Below are positions 41,343 to 52,064 of a stretch of 64,000 nt of DNA, piece by piece. The notes under the pieces are model-generated. The model worked only from the letters and a program-made list of their open reading frames with translations, did no database searches and had not been told where the DNA came from. Source of the DNA: Aphelenchoides besseyi (Eukaryota > Nematoda > Chromadorea > Rhabditida > Aphelenchoididae); the NCBI GenBank assembly GCA_024699855.1, contig JAMPIQ010000001.1, forward strand, positions 8,990,001-9,054,000, given 5' to 3'. Position 1 is the first letter of the stretch; every line of letters begins with the position of its first letter. The translations under genes and the position numbers were made by a program.

Positions 41343-42357
41343 TTAATCACGGAAGAGTACCTGATGTTCTAGTGGAGTTTTGTAGATTTCAGGAAACAGA
41401 AAAGCAATCAGTGAGTCGACAAATGAGTTCAGTTCCGTTAAACGTCCACAGAGCAAAAATGACCCTAATAATCAAGAATATTGAAAGTTATGCAGAAGTC
41501 ACTGACCATTTAAATGATGTCGATGAGAATCAATTGCACTAATTAGTCCATCCATCGGTTGAATCACAAGCAAAACTGCACGTTGGCAAACGAGCAAAAG
41601 AAGGAAGTTTTGTTGGCGACAGTAGAGATCAGGACTAAACGGAGATAAACGATGGTGAACAAATTTGTTGCGACCTACTGTGTGATAGCTACTTTCAAGT
41701 ATTTGAGCAACAGACGACGTTGATCGCCATAAACCGAACAAAAGTCGAGTTCTTTAAATTGATTTCCTGATACACGAATCGCATTTGGAACCGTGAAATT
41801 CGTTTTTCCGCCCCCGGTTGAACGTTCATGATCCTCGTTTCCTTGAACTATTCCATTCATTAGCGCGTTGAGGACGTCTGAAGGACACTGCTAAAATAAT
41901 CAATTAGTTACGAAAACAAATACCTCCGACCATTTTGACGTCGTTTAGCTCCTGAAGTCCGAAACCACCGCGAGAATACAACGAATCAAAGAAGTTCGTG
42001 AATCGGGCACCATGTCTGTAGATTCCTTCGGCTGTTCGAATACAAATCAAAACACACGCACTAGATTGAACTAAACGACCACCCAAAAGCGATTGCGACA
42101 ACTCCAACGGGGTGAACCATAAAACAATAGACGTCTATAAAACTAATGAGACGGAAATATTGTAAACTTACGTTACAAATCTGATGACCTTTTAGGGTTG
42201 GAAGCAAATAGCAGTGATGGTGGACGGTAGAAGTGGATTGAGATCCAGTTGAGTCAGTTGGATTTATTGTCACATTCATTTGTTCGCAAGCAGCAGAACG
42301 CTCAATTAGTTGATTTCCCATTTCTGATGAAGGTACTGCCGCCTTTCGCGGGCACAT
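41343..42357 (-). CDS. Putative papain-fold cysteine peptidase / deubiquitinase-like protein
   Basis: Exons joined by hand: 42357 down to about 42175 ('MGNQLIERSAACEQMNVTIN' part), 42135 down to about 41933 (including 'ELSQSLLGGRLVQSSACVLI'), about 41893 down ('CPSDVLNALMNGIVQGNEDH') across a 41-nt intron to 'LGRNKFVHHRLSPFSPDLY', 'LLLLVCQRAVLLVIQPMDG', then 'DSHRHHLNG' and across a last intron 'SFLLCGRLTELNSFVDSLIA' to the stop at 41343. A Cys in the early 'QSSACVLICI' helix and a late strand-loop 'DSHxHxxxG' followed by a helix is the arrangement of papain-like deubiquitinases, where Cys and His are catalytic. I cannot name the family. Function is inference from this pattern only. Confidence 0.5.
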
Positions 42358-43394
42358 TAGTGTTGGAATGGTTTCTACAACTTAGTGTTTCTTTTTAGAA
42401 ATTTGCATATTTTAACAGATACTAACAATGTGCTTGATTTTGTGATCGTCTGATTGAAGAACTGGAAATGAACGATCGCATTTGATGATCGACTGTAAGT
42501 TACTAAGATATGTTCAGATTGTAGTACGAAGACTTCAAAAAGTGTTTGATCTCGATGTATTTTTTAACTATGAACTTTGTTCTACAACCGTTGAAAACCC
42601 GAAAACCATCTGTGAATTTATACATGGGCTATAAATCGAGAACTACTTTCTGATGATACACAAGTCGGCTAATCAACTGACTGAACCTTAAAGGTCGACG
42701 ATTACTATTAGATAAAATTGTTGTTTTGCATTGAAAACATTTAGTTGTGAGTAACAAGTTTACATTGAACTCTTACAGTTTTTAGCATTTCGACTCGATG
42801 TGAACTATCACCCGATCAATAAGTTCATTTGCTTGACGGGTAATCACCGATGCAAATCCTCGTGTATTCCCACAATCATTTCACTGTTTTCAAGCATCCG
42901 ATCTTTGTTTGGACGTTTTGTTCGTCATTGATGATTGGATCGGTTTGAGTCATGGTTCAATTTTCGGGTTTCATTTGGTGTGCAAGTGTCCAATAAGCAG
43001 AAATTGACGTGGAACTGAACGACATCGATGAGATTTGCATTTTTTGTACAATTCAGACCACCAAGTTTGTGTTGTTGTTTTTTAGAAGTCGTAAATGATG
43101 GGTGGGACCGAGCGTTTAAATCACGTGAAAGCTGAAGTTACCATAAGCGAACGACTGTATGTCAGCAAGTGAACCGTATATAAAAAGAAGACAAAGTATT
43201 TCATCCGAAGAATTTGTTTTTAGTCGTTTAGTGTTGAATTGTTTTGTTTGACGAGTTTGTTTGATCGGAAACCGGAGGCTGTGGGGGTTTCTTAGAAGAC
43301 ATTTTAATTGATCTACAAGCGCGAAATGTACATAAAATACCGTCAAATTGTGTCCATTAATGGAGTTGTTTTATGGTGTTAAAAACATGTTTGC
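42358..43394. other. Divergent intergenic region, about 1 kb
   Basis: AT-rich, between the cysteine-peptidase-like gene (-) and the first MFSD8-like gene (+). Open frames here are short and without domain pattern. TATAAA-like sequence near 43177 lies on the plus strand. No RNA gene recognised. Confidence 0.35.
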
Positions 43395-45630
43395 ATGCAA
43401 ACATCTCCGGAAACGTTCTTTGTTCTCACGCACGTAAAATACTGCGGTCAAATTTCGACGTTCTTTAGAGTTTGCAAACAAACGCGAGACGACGCTTCTC
43501 AAAGTGATCTGATTAGCTGCGCCTTGGATACGAATGATATCATTGATTCTTCATCGTCGACTACTCCAAATGAAGTACTTGCTCGTGTTCTTGTGCCTGA
43601 CGAGAAATGTGATGTAAAAGAAGCTAATGATCAGCATTGTAGGCACACAGCCTGTTCACAGTTCATTATCGTTTCATCTTAGCCATGAGACTGCAAACGA
43701 AAAAACCGATCTATGGATCGGAAACCAATTGGAAATCCATCTGGATTATTTCGACGTTAACTTTGTGTGCCATGATTCAATTTACTCTCTTCTTCAGCTC
43801 AACTTATTCTTATTTGCTAAGCGTAAGTTTGACTTTTTAGTTAATGGAATAGCAATTCATTTTTAATCACAATCGGCAATAGCGATGTGATGCGAAAATT
43901 AACACGTCAAACCATTCGGTTTTTAAGTGTAATTTTAGTTTCCAGTCATATGTTTATTCTATGATTTTCAGCTTGATCCATCAGTTACCGAGCGATTCTA
44001 CGGTGGCGTAGTGGCAGCCTACAGTGCTGGACAGATAATCGGCAGTCCCATGCTCGGTCGAATAGCAGACAAAACGAAAACTGTTCGCATCCCAATTGCT
44101 ATTGGTATCATCTTGTCATTCGTTGGCAATGTTCTTTACATCGCTGGCTCGGTTGTTCCGGTTTCTTGGTCAAAGTACCTGGTACTTTTGGGTCGTTTTG
44201 TCGTTGGTTTTGGTGGATCGAATGTTGGAGTCATGAGAAGCTATGCGTCGATGGCAAGCAGCAAAAATGATCGATCTCGCGCAATTGCACTTATCAACGG
44301 CGGTTATTCGACGGGTTCGGTTATTGGTCCATGTCTTCAATTACTTTTCACTCCATTCGGTATGTTCTAAGCAAAGACTTTCATGTTTAGTGGATTTCAG
44401 GTTATCCGGGAATTCAAATCACTGGTAAATTGCATTTATCGACCTACACGTCTCCTGCTATTTGCGCGATGGCAATTAACGCCATTGGACTTCTTTGTTT
44501 GTACTTTTGTTTCGAAGAACAATACGCCGGAATTGTGGACAAATCAAAGGTATGTAATGATAACCCAACTCTTTCATGTTTGATTTGCAGTTGAAATCCA
44601 GTGAAGACAAAAAGATAAAAGTGCTGCCGAGCTATGATGTTCTTGCCGTTTTTGTTGTTCATCTTGTTACTTTTGCACAACGTTTTTCATTCACAAATCT
44701 CGAATCGTAGGTTAACAGTTCGAAAATAGTTTTAAATAGTATTTCAGAATAAGCGGACCGTTGGGAATGGCAATGTTTTCATGGAATAAACAAGAAACAG
44801 TTGAGTATATTGCAATTGCACATGGAGCAGTTAGTTTCTTAACACTTCTCGTTAACATGGCATATTTCACGTTTAAAATGGAGAAAATGTATGTTACGAG
44901 TATCAACTTAACAAATCGTAACGTCTTTTAGTCTGGATTTCCGTATTCAATGCATAGTTGGTCTTTTCGGTCTACTAGCATTCCATTTGATTTCGTTTTC
45001 TTGGCCATTTCTACCACATTCATTGACCACATACTCTCAGAAAGGTAGTCAATCAGTTTGAGTAGCATTTCTGATACAAAGATTTTAGAGTATGACGCTG
45101 CAATAGCTAATGGCACTGAAGTTGTGGGTTGCAATGCTGATCGATTTTCTTGGTGTGAATCAATAAAACCGGTGAATGTTTGGGTCTATTACGGAGCTTA
45201 TGTTTTGTTCATTGGCATTTGTTATCCATCAATTCAAGTCACAATCAACACTCTGTTTTCGAAAGTGCTCGGACCGAGATTGATTTCCACACATCAAGGA
45301 TTTTTACAAGTCACGAGCTCATCGGCAAGATTAACAGGACCTTTGTTAATCACCAACTTGTACACATCGTTTGGTCCACGATATGCGTGGTATTTGGAGT
45401 TCCTGGTGTTGGGTCTCACAATTGCAGTATTCTGCGGGCTTTTTAAACGAATGATTCCACTCGAATTACCCGCTCATATTTCGAACTTAAGCACAATTAA
45501 AATTCAACCATCGGATCAAAACAAGCTGTCCGTTAACAGTTTTACTAGCCACAGCTACAGTTCACAGTCCACACTGTCAGATTGTGAGACGAATCAAGAG
45601 AGCGTTCAGACGACGAGATCCATGATCTGA
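43395..45630 (+). CDS. Major facilitator transporter, MFSD8/CLN7-like, copy A
   Basis: Twelve-helix MFS protein. An acidic cytosolic N-terminus ('SDLISCALDTNDIIDSSSST') joins across an intron to 'MRLQTKKPIYGSETNWKSIW' and helix 1. The MFS signature between helices 2 and 3 is 'GSPMLGRIADKTKTVR', helix 4-5 'LLGRFVVGFGGSNVGVMRSY' and 'LINGGYSTGSVIGPCLQLLF'. The second half has 'FSFTNLESISGPLGMAMFSW', a lumenal loop with Cys and an NGT site ('NGTEVVGCNADRFSWCESIK') and 'HQGFLQVTSSSARLTGPLLI'. It matches the CLN7 family of lysosomal transporters. Translation may instead start at MRLQTK if the TTAG just before it accepts a spliced leader. A paralogue lies convergently 126 bp away. Confidence 0.85.
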
Positions 45631-45755
45631 TCATTGATTCCATATATCTTTGTACATAGTCAGTAAAGTTTATTAGCTATCAATTGAGGTGCTCAAAATA
45701 TACATGAAGCGAAAAGGGTTAATTGATGTTAAGAATAACCGGTATTTTGAATTGA

Positions 45756-47886
45756 CTACACAGTCGAAATTTTTATTGTTTGTTTTTCATCAGCAACGCA
45801 AACATTCACTAACTTTTGGGTTTTGATCGAGTTAATGAGCGGTGGAACTGGAAACTGTTTTTCGGGTATTTTCAAGGGAACCATACGATCGTATAACTTG
45901 AACCAAAGAACAACCACTGTGCTCAAGACCGCTATTTCCAGAATCCACGAAGCTCGAGGTCCCATCGAAGTGAAAAGATTCGAAATTAAAAGCGGCGCAA
46001 TCTGTAAACGTTGTTTTATTTGAAAACTCGAACTCTTGACTTTATTCTTGACTAACCAAACGTGCACATGATCCAGTAGTCATCAGCAATCCCTGTTCAG
46101 CAGACATCCTTCTTGGACCTATTATCTTACTTCACAAATTTCAATTCACTCACATTGAATTCTTGGACTTACCTGAATATTGTGTTCAATGTTATGTTGA
46201 TGGACGGAAAACAAGTTCCAATGAATAAAACATAGGCAACGTAGTAGACCCAAACGTTCATTGGTTTTGTTGTTTCACACCAAGCAAAACGATCGACATT
46301 ACAACCAATCAATTCGGATCCATTGGTTATTGCAGCATCATACTCTAAAGGGAACTCGTAAAAGATATGAATTATAAGCTGAACCTTCTTGAGAATATGT
46401 GGTCAAAGAGCCGCCGAGAAATGGCCATGAAAACGTGATTAGATGAAAGACGATTAGACCGCAAACGGCAGAAAGACAGGCGATACGGAAATTCAAACTG
46501 AAAATAACAATCCATGTTCAACCAATAATCTTTTGCATACATTTTTTCCATCTTAAACGACACAAAAAGCACATTAATTCCAAGAGCCAAGAACGAGAGA
46601 CAACTGTGTGCTATTCCCATTCGAAAAACGACTTGTTCTCTTGTCCACGAGAACACCGTTTGTCCGATGATTGGTCCGAGTCTAAGAATCAGAATGAAAG
46701 AAACTTGAAATTTCGATTACGTTTCCAAATTTACGTAAGTAAATCGCTGTGAGAAGATCGTGACATGAACAAGAAAGATTGCAAGCAAATCGTATTTCGG
46801 TAGCTTTTCCGTTTCATCTGACTAATCGTATTCATGGACTACAAATTTAGTGTACTTCAACTTACGTTGTTGCGTTTAGTTTTTGGCGCTAGTCCCGCAT
46901 AATCTTCGACAAACAAGGTCCATAAGGCGATCATACCACAAATCTAAACGTCTCGTTTGAGAACCCTTCTGATTTAACGCACGTTTATGACGCAGGCAAA
47001 AACACCGGGAATTGTGTACATCGACAACCAAAAACGACCGTAGATATGCCAACCGGGATAACCGACTGATGTGAATATGACGATTATTGCTGGTCCCGTC
47101 ATCGAACCGATCGCTACTCCACCAGTACACAACGCCAATGCCCGACTTCTTTCTTCTGAAGTTGAAGACATTGAAACAAAACTTTTTAGCAACGAAATGT
47201 TGCCTAAAGGATAAGAGTAAGAAATCTGCGTTTTGTCTTACTCGATCCAATACCAACAATAAATCGAGAAAACATAACAATGTAACGACTATGCTCAGGA
47301 AACAGTTGTGCAAGAACATAGGCCATGTTACCAATAAGACATAACACCAGGCATATATTGACGGGAATTCGAATGTTCTCAAGTCGATTACTCACAAGTC
47401 CAAGTATTGGAGCTCCCAGGATTTGTCCACAACTAATTTTAACTAAAGATTTTTACTCAACGTAAATTTTACCTGTAGGCTGAGATAATCAAACCAAAGA
47501 ACCATACGGTTGTGTTGGGATCGAGCTAAATTTAATGTTATTTTGATCGGAAGGAAAACTGATAAGCATTCTTTGTCCACGTACACGAACGGAAGTTCGC
47601 GTCGATCATTCGATTAATTGCATGATCTTATTCCTTCAAATAAACTCACTATTTGAAGATATGGCCATGTCGATGAGATGTAGAGAGAGAACTGTAGCGC
47701 TGAGCACGTAGCCAAAGAAGCGGCAACAGCAATCGATTTCCAAGGCGTTTTTACTTTCTGTTCACTCTCTTCATCATATTCTTCATCGTTGGAAAAGAAA
47801 ACACCATTGGCAACATCTACGGGACTTGCTGACTGCTCATCGACTGTCCCTTTGCGTAACGACGATCTTCTTCTTTCCGGTGACAT
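45756..47886 (-). CDS. Major facilitator transporter, MFSD8/CLN7-like, copy B
   Basis: Minus-strand paralogue of the neighbour. The N-terminus 'MSPERRRSSLRKGTVDEQSA' with an acidic patch leads to 'TPWKSIAVAASLATCSALQF'. Then 'APILGLVSNRLENIRIPVNI', 'MFSRFIVGIGSS', 'SEERSRALALCTGGVAIGSM', 'GIAHSCLSFLALGINVLFVS', the lumenal loop with conserved Cys ('GSELIGCNVDRFAWCETTKP') and the end 'MGPRASWILEIAVLSTVVVL'. Residues and intron positions (for example inside 'FKMEK') agree with copy A, so this is an inverted duplication that kept its introns. Both appear complete. Confidence 0.85.
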
Positions 47887-49387
47887 TTTGTGCTCAATCG
47901 ATTTCGATCAAAAGTCTCGAGTGTGCTGAAAATACGAACATTAACACTGTTGCTATTGGTTAAATTTTTCTGGACGGTGGAAACTCATAAATCAGCAGAA
48001 AGAAGACTATTTTGCATTTGCGGTTCGTAGCTCCTGCCAAACTGATAGGTAACGAGGCAAAAAAGGAGCGGTTATGAGCTCTTCAATCAATGACATTTAA
48101 AATACTTGTAGTGATAAAAGCAAAAACTTCTTTGCACGCAACAAATCGGATTAAAAATCAAAAGCAAACAAACATTCAAGTTGAGCCGGAAATCAAACAT
48201 TGAAGTTTGAAGAATAAAGCTTGCAAGACAATCCAATTGGACGTTAAGAGAGAAGATAAGAACAACAAACACATGAAACAACAGACACCTGTCGTTGATA
48301 AAAACGTTGAAATGGCAAACCGCGTGAAAACACACAATCGAAGCGTTTCATGAATTAAAACGGAAGGCTTTTAAAAGCTCTAATCATTGACTAATGATAT
48401 CGAACGTGTCCCACTTGCTTGTTAACCCGTACGTCAGCCTCGGTTTATAAGCTCATCGTCCGTTTGTGCTTCGGTCGTGCTCAAGTCCGCCCTTTTTGTC
48501 TGATCATTGCATACAAAACCACAAGTTCCATTTTGTTGATGACAGTCCTCGAATTGACGTAACAGAGTTCACAACTTTTAAAAACTAACTAACAGGTTCG
48601 ACTCTCACGATTTGCATGAAATCAACAACAAATACTCTCGGACAAAGGTCGCCAAAACAAAAACTGTCCGGAACACTTCATCGCAATCAAATGCTTAAAT
48701 AACCGACTTTTGCTTGAGTGTTCTAAAGATCGGGTTTCTGTGAGCAATTTGGAAGTAAGAAGTCTTAACAATCTAAGTACTGATCTCAATTATTAGACAA
48801 TGACAGGAATCTGTCGTTAACTAAAGTCATTACTTCGGTTTTAACAGTCTTACACACTCACAAACTGTTAATTGAAGACACAAACAACTGCATTTAATTG
48901 TTCTTTCCAGCATCTTCAACTCGAATCCAAAAGAGTTCGATGCAACACAACGTCCGATTGCTTCCGAATGCTAAGAAGCTTGTGGTTGTCTGTGAGTTGA
49001 TTTCCCACTATCGTAGTTCATAATAGACGGCTTCTTGGGGGCAAAGTTAAGTTTTTGTTTTGTGTTCTGCAACTTTATTATTCCGACTACTCAGAATTGT
49101 ATTAATAACGAGAATATATGTCATGTTCCTCAAGAAAAACTGATTAATTTTGAATCTTGAATTGGCCGTTCTTGGCCTTAAACTTCAAATTCAATTTTAC
49201 TTTTGAATTTCTAGTTACGCTGCAGTTCAATCTTCTGTTTCTCCACTTAATTGCCGTTTCTATTCTGCGGAACAACAGGTGTTATGACTTGCTTTTGACA
49301 CATTTACGGTCGGTTGTCATAGGGGATATAAATTAGAGGGTTTTCGAGTTCTCAGTTACTTTTTGAGATTTAAAAGATTCGGAAACA
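47887..49387. other. Long intergenic region, about 1.5 kb
   Basis: Upstream of copy B of the transporter (-) and of the 7TM receptor (+). A Met-led stretch at 48941-48990 followed by CTGTGAGT looks like a first exon with a donor, but no matching second exon was found. No RNA gene or repeat recognised. Confidence 0.35.
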
Positions 49388-50544
49388 ATGAACTGGTATC
49401 AGTGTTACGGTTTAATTTATCTACTAGTGAGTGTAATTAGTTTGCCACTGCACATATTGGTTGGGGCTGTAGGTTTTGTGGCTTCTTGAAATCTTTATTG
49501 CTTATTCTAGTGCGTGTATAGAATGCCTTCATTTCGTCGTCGAATTGTGCTGCCAATGGTTTTCTCTTTATCGATATGTGATTCATTGCAACTTGTAGTT
49601 CACGCTATTTCTGGCTGTGTAGTATTGGCAGATCTTCAAGTCGACAAGACAATCAACATCGTAAGTCTTGGTATTCTTTCTTCGATAATCCATTCTCTAG
49701 ATTATCGGGATGACAATGGAAGGATTATGGTAAGTACAAGAAAACAAAATATCAACTGCATTTCTATCATTTAGGTGTGTAACTTTGTATCAACATGTAA
49801 CTTTAGCTTTGAATCGAATGTACGTAGTTACACGAAAAGGATTGTCTGCAGATACGCCTCTCAGTTTTATCGATTGGGTTAGTATTCTACAAAATAAGTT
49901 TATTTGATTTATAATTATAGATTCCAATTCAATTGAGTTGGATTGGAGGATTGGTATACGCTCTGTGTTACGTCTACGAAGGACGAAATACTCATTTCGA
50001 CAAGAACTTACTTTCGTGGACCGGTACTTTGCAGTGGAAACCGTTCAATTTGTTATTGCTCTACATCAAATTCTCTCTCTTGGGTGCTGGGCTGATTGCG
50101 TGTTTTGTCGTTGTAATTTCGATGATGTTGAAGGTGAGCTGTTCTCTACTGCGTCTTTACAAGTACGATTTAGCGTCGTGATCAAAGTACCGATCGTCGA
50201 CTATTCAAACCTCTTGAAATTCAGTTGTTCGCACAGACATCGACAATCTTTGTGATTGCGATCATCTACACGGTCATGTGGTATGTGATTCCACAAGGAT
50301 CGGAAAACTTGCACATTTTGGCTCTTGTGAACTTGGATCAAATCGTCATCAACGCACTATCTCCATACTTAAATTTGATTATGAGCGGGTAGTTGGAGTA
50401 AGAAAAACGAATATAATAAATGACTTCAGTGAAATTCGAAGATCGGTTTTCGGAATCATCACTTGCGGTCGAAACAACAGTTCCAACACGATGTTCACGA
50501 AAGTCGCCCCAAGCTCCACTTTGCTTAAACCAATCAGTCCATAA
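49388..50544 (+). CDS. Seven-transmembrane receptor, serpentine type
   Basis: Starts MNWYQCYGLIYLLVSVISLP. Helices can be followed: 'RRIVLPMVFSLSICDSLQLV', 'SGCVVLADLQVD', after an intron 'TMEGLWCVTLYQHVTLALNR' (end of helix 3 reads NRMYV in the DRY position), 'IPIQLSWIGGLVYALCYVYE', 'LLYIKFSLLGAGLIACFVVV', 'STIFVIAIIYTVMWYVIPQG' and 'LDQIVINALSPYLNLIMSG', the last resembling the NPxxY helix. A donor in GG|GTAGTT joins to a Ser/Thr-rich tail ('EIRRSVFGIITCGRNN') that ends at 50544. This is the layout of nematode chemoreceptor-type GPCRs; the exact class is not clear. Confidence 0.82.
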
Positions 50545-50806
50545 TCCGAATGTGTTGTACAAATAAACTTTGTGTTGAAGCGTTCAATCGAAAGCTGAAA
50601 CTTTGTGTCAACAACAAGTTTTTTTCGACTATTTCCACAAAAGTTACAATGAAAATATCGAAGTCGATCAACATAACGCCGCTAAGTCCACTCAGAAGAC
50701 TCCATTTTTGTTTGAAGATCGTTCGTAATTCATCGTTAAACTTGTAAGTTCACCATCAAATGTTAGCTGAAAGCTGTTCAGAAACGTTCAAGCGTCCAAA
50801 TGTTCA

Positions 50807-51908
50807 ATGAAAATGACAAATGAAATTGCCGTCGAGCAGACTTCTACATCAACGGTAATTTTAAGTTTTTTAATGTTGCATTTGTTGTTTTAGACTGAAA
50901 ACTCAAAAGACGCATATTCGTCTCCAGTTTCCGATGCAGCAAAAGACTCGACATTCCGTCGTGCCTTCAAGTTTTACAAACAACGTTCTGCCGCCGTTGA
51001 CTTGAGTGGGGTCGTGGATTTGCGTGTCTCCAACTCAGCCATCGGTCTCAAATGCGTTCCGATCAGAACGACACTCAAATTGGAGGGCATTCCCGGTTTG
51101 AGGTCGATAGTCGATTCGATCAGAATTGAACTTCTCGCACTTTAGACCAACAGATGAGTGGAGTTTGAGTACTTTCGATTCTCGACCCGGTTTGTTTGTT
51201 CTCAACAACATTTTCACGCAAACTGGACAATTGGATTGGCTTCAACGATCATTATTGGAATTCGCCGAACCTCCAAATGTTACGAATTTGACTGTTGATG
51301 GATCGTACAGTGGAGTTGGTTGAACACTTCTTTCCACCCATTCAAGAGGTTTTAGTCGAACGTTTTTCTGGAGAAAGGCGAAAAGTTACGTTGGATCACG
51401 ATGGGAAACGATTACGATTGGACAGCGAAAACATACGCTGATCAACCCAGAAGCCCAATGCCCAGTGAATTGGTCAAATTGGGAGCGGCAGTTTCAGAAA
51501 TTTTGGAGCTTGGCAAACTTGATGTTGATGCTGCGATTCTGAATTGTTATCCCGAGAAAGCGACTCTTTCGGCCCACGTTGATCGGTAAGCAGTCATTCA
51601 CTTATTTTTGTTGAAGACTTGATTTCAGTTCCGAACGTTCAATCTCACGACCGTTGATTTCGTTGAGTTTCGGTCAATCGGCGATCTATTTGACCGGTGG
51701 AGTGGATTTGGATGATCCCGTCGATGCGTGTCTTCTGCAGTCGGGTGATGTGCTAGTGATGCACGGCGACCAGCGATTGGTTTATCACGCTGTTCCTCGC
51801 ATTCTACGGACCACAAAGTTCACTGATGATCGTGGAGTGGTAAACGAAAAGGTTCTCGATTATGCCAACAGATGTCGAGTCAACATCACGTTGAGACAAG
51901 TAGATTGA
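50807..51908 (+). CDS. ALKBH1: Nucleic-acid dioxygenase ALKBH1
   Basis: Fe(II)/2-oxoglutarate oxygenase that demethylates nucleic acids (tRNA m1A, mitochondrial m5C oxidation in mammals). N-terminal 'STFRRAFKFYKQRSAAVDLS', 'GLFVLNNIFTQTGQLDWLQR', 'LRWITMGNDYDWTAKTYADQ'. Iron ligands: HxD in 'LSAHVDRSERS' and the distal His in 'RLVYHAVPRI'. The 2-oxoglutarate-binding Arg lies in the final 'RVNITLRQVD'. 'PLISLSFGQSAIYLTGG' is characteristic of ALKBH1. The start is the Met at 50807; an overlapping 8-codon upstream ORF (ATG at 50800) could reduce translation. All catalytic residues are present. Confidence 0.94.
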
Positions 51909-52064
51909 TTATCGTTGTTGTTAAGTTTAAATAAAAGAAGTTTATTGAGTTGATGGGAACTTCCATAAAAATCGAAGTTTGTACAAAAAAATGTTTCGCT
52001 AAAGCAAAAATGAAAGAACGATCGCGATTTGTTGGCAAAATGGAAAGCATGGCAATCGATGGTT

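Noticed and set aside
48595..48620. GGTTCGA-like box that might mark a tRNA
   Set aside because: The following bases do not fit a B box and no cloverleaf arms could be built around it.
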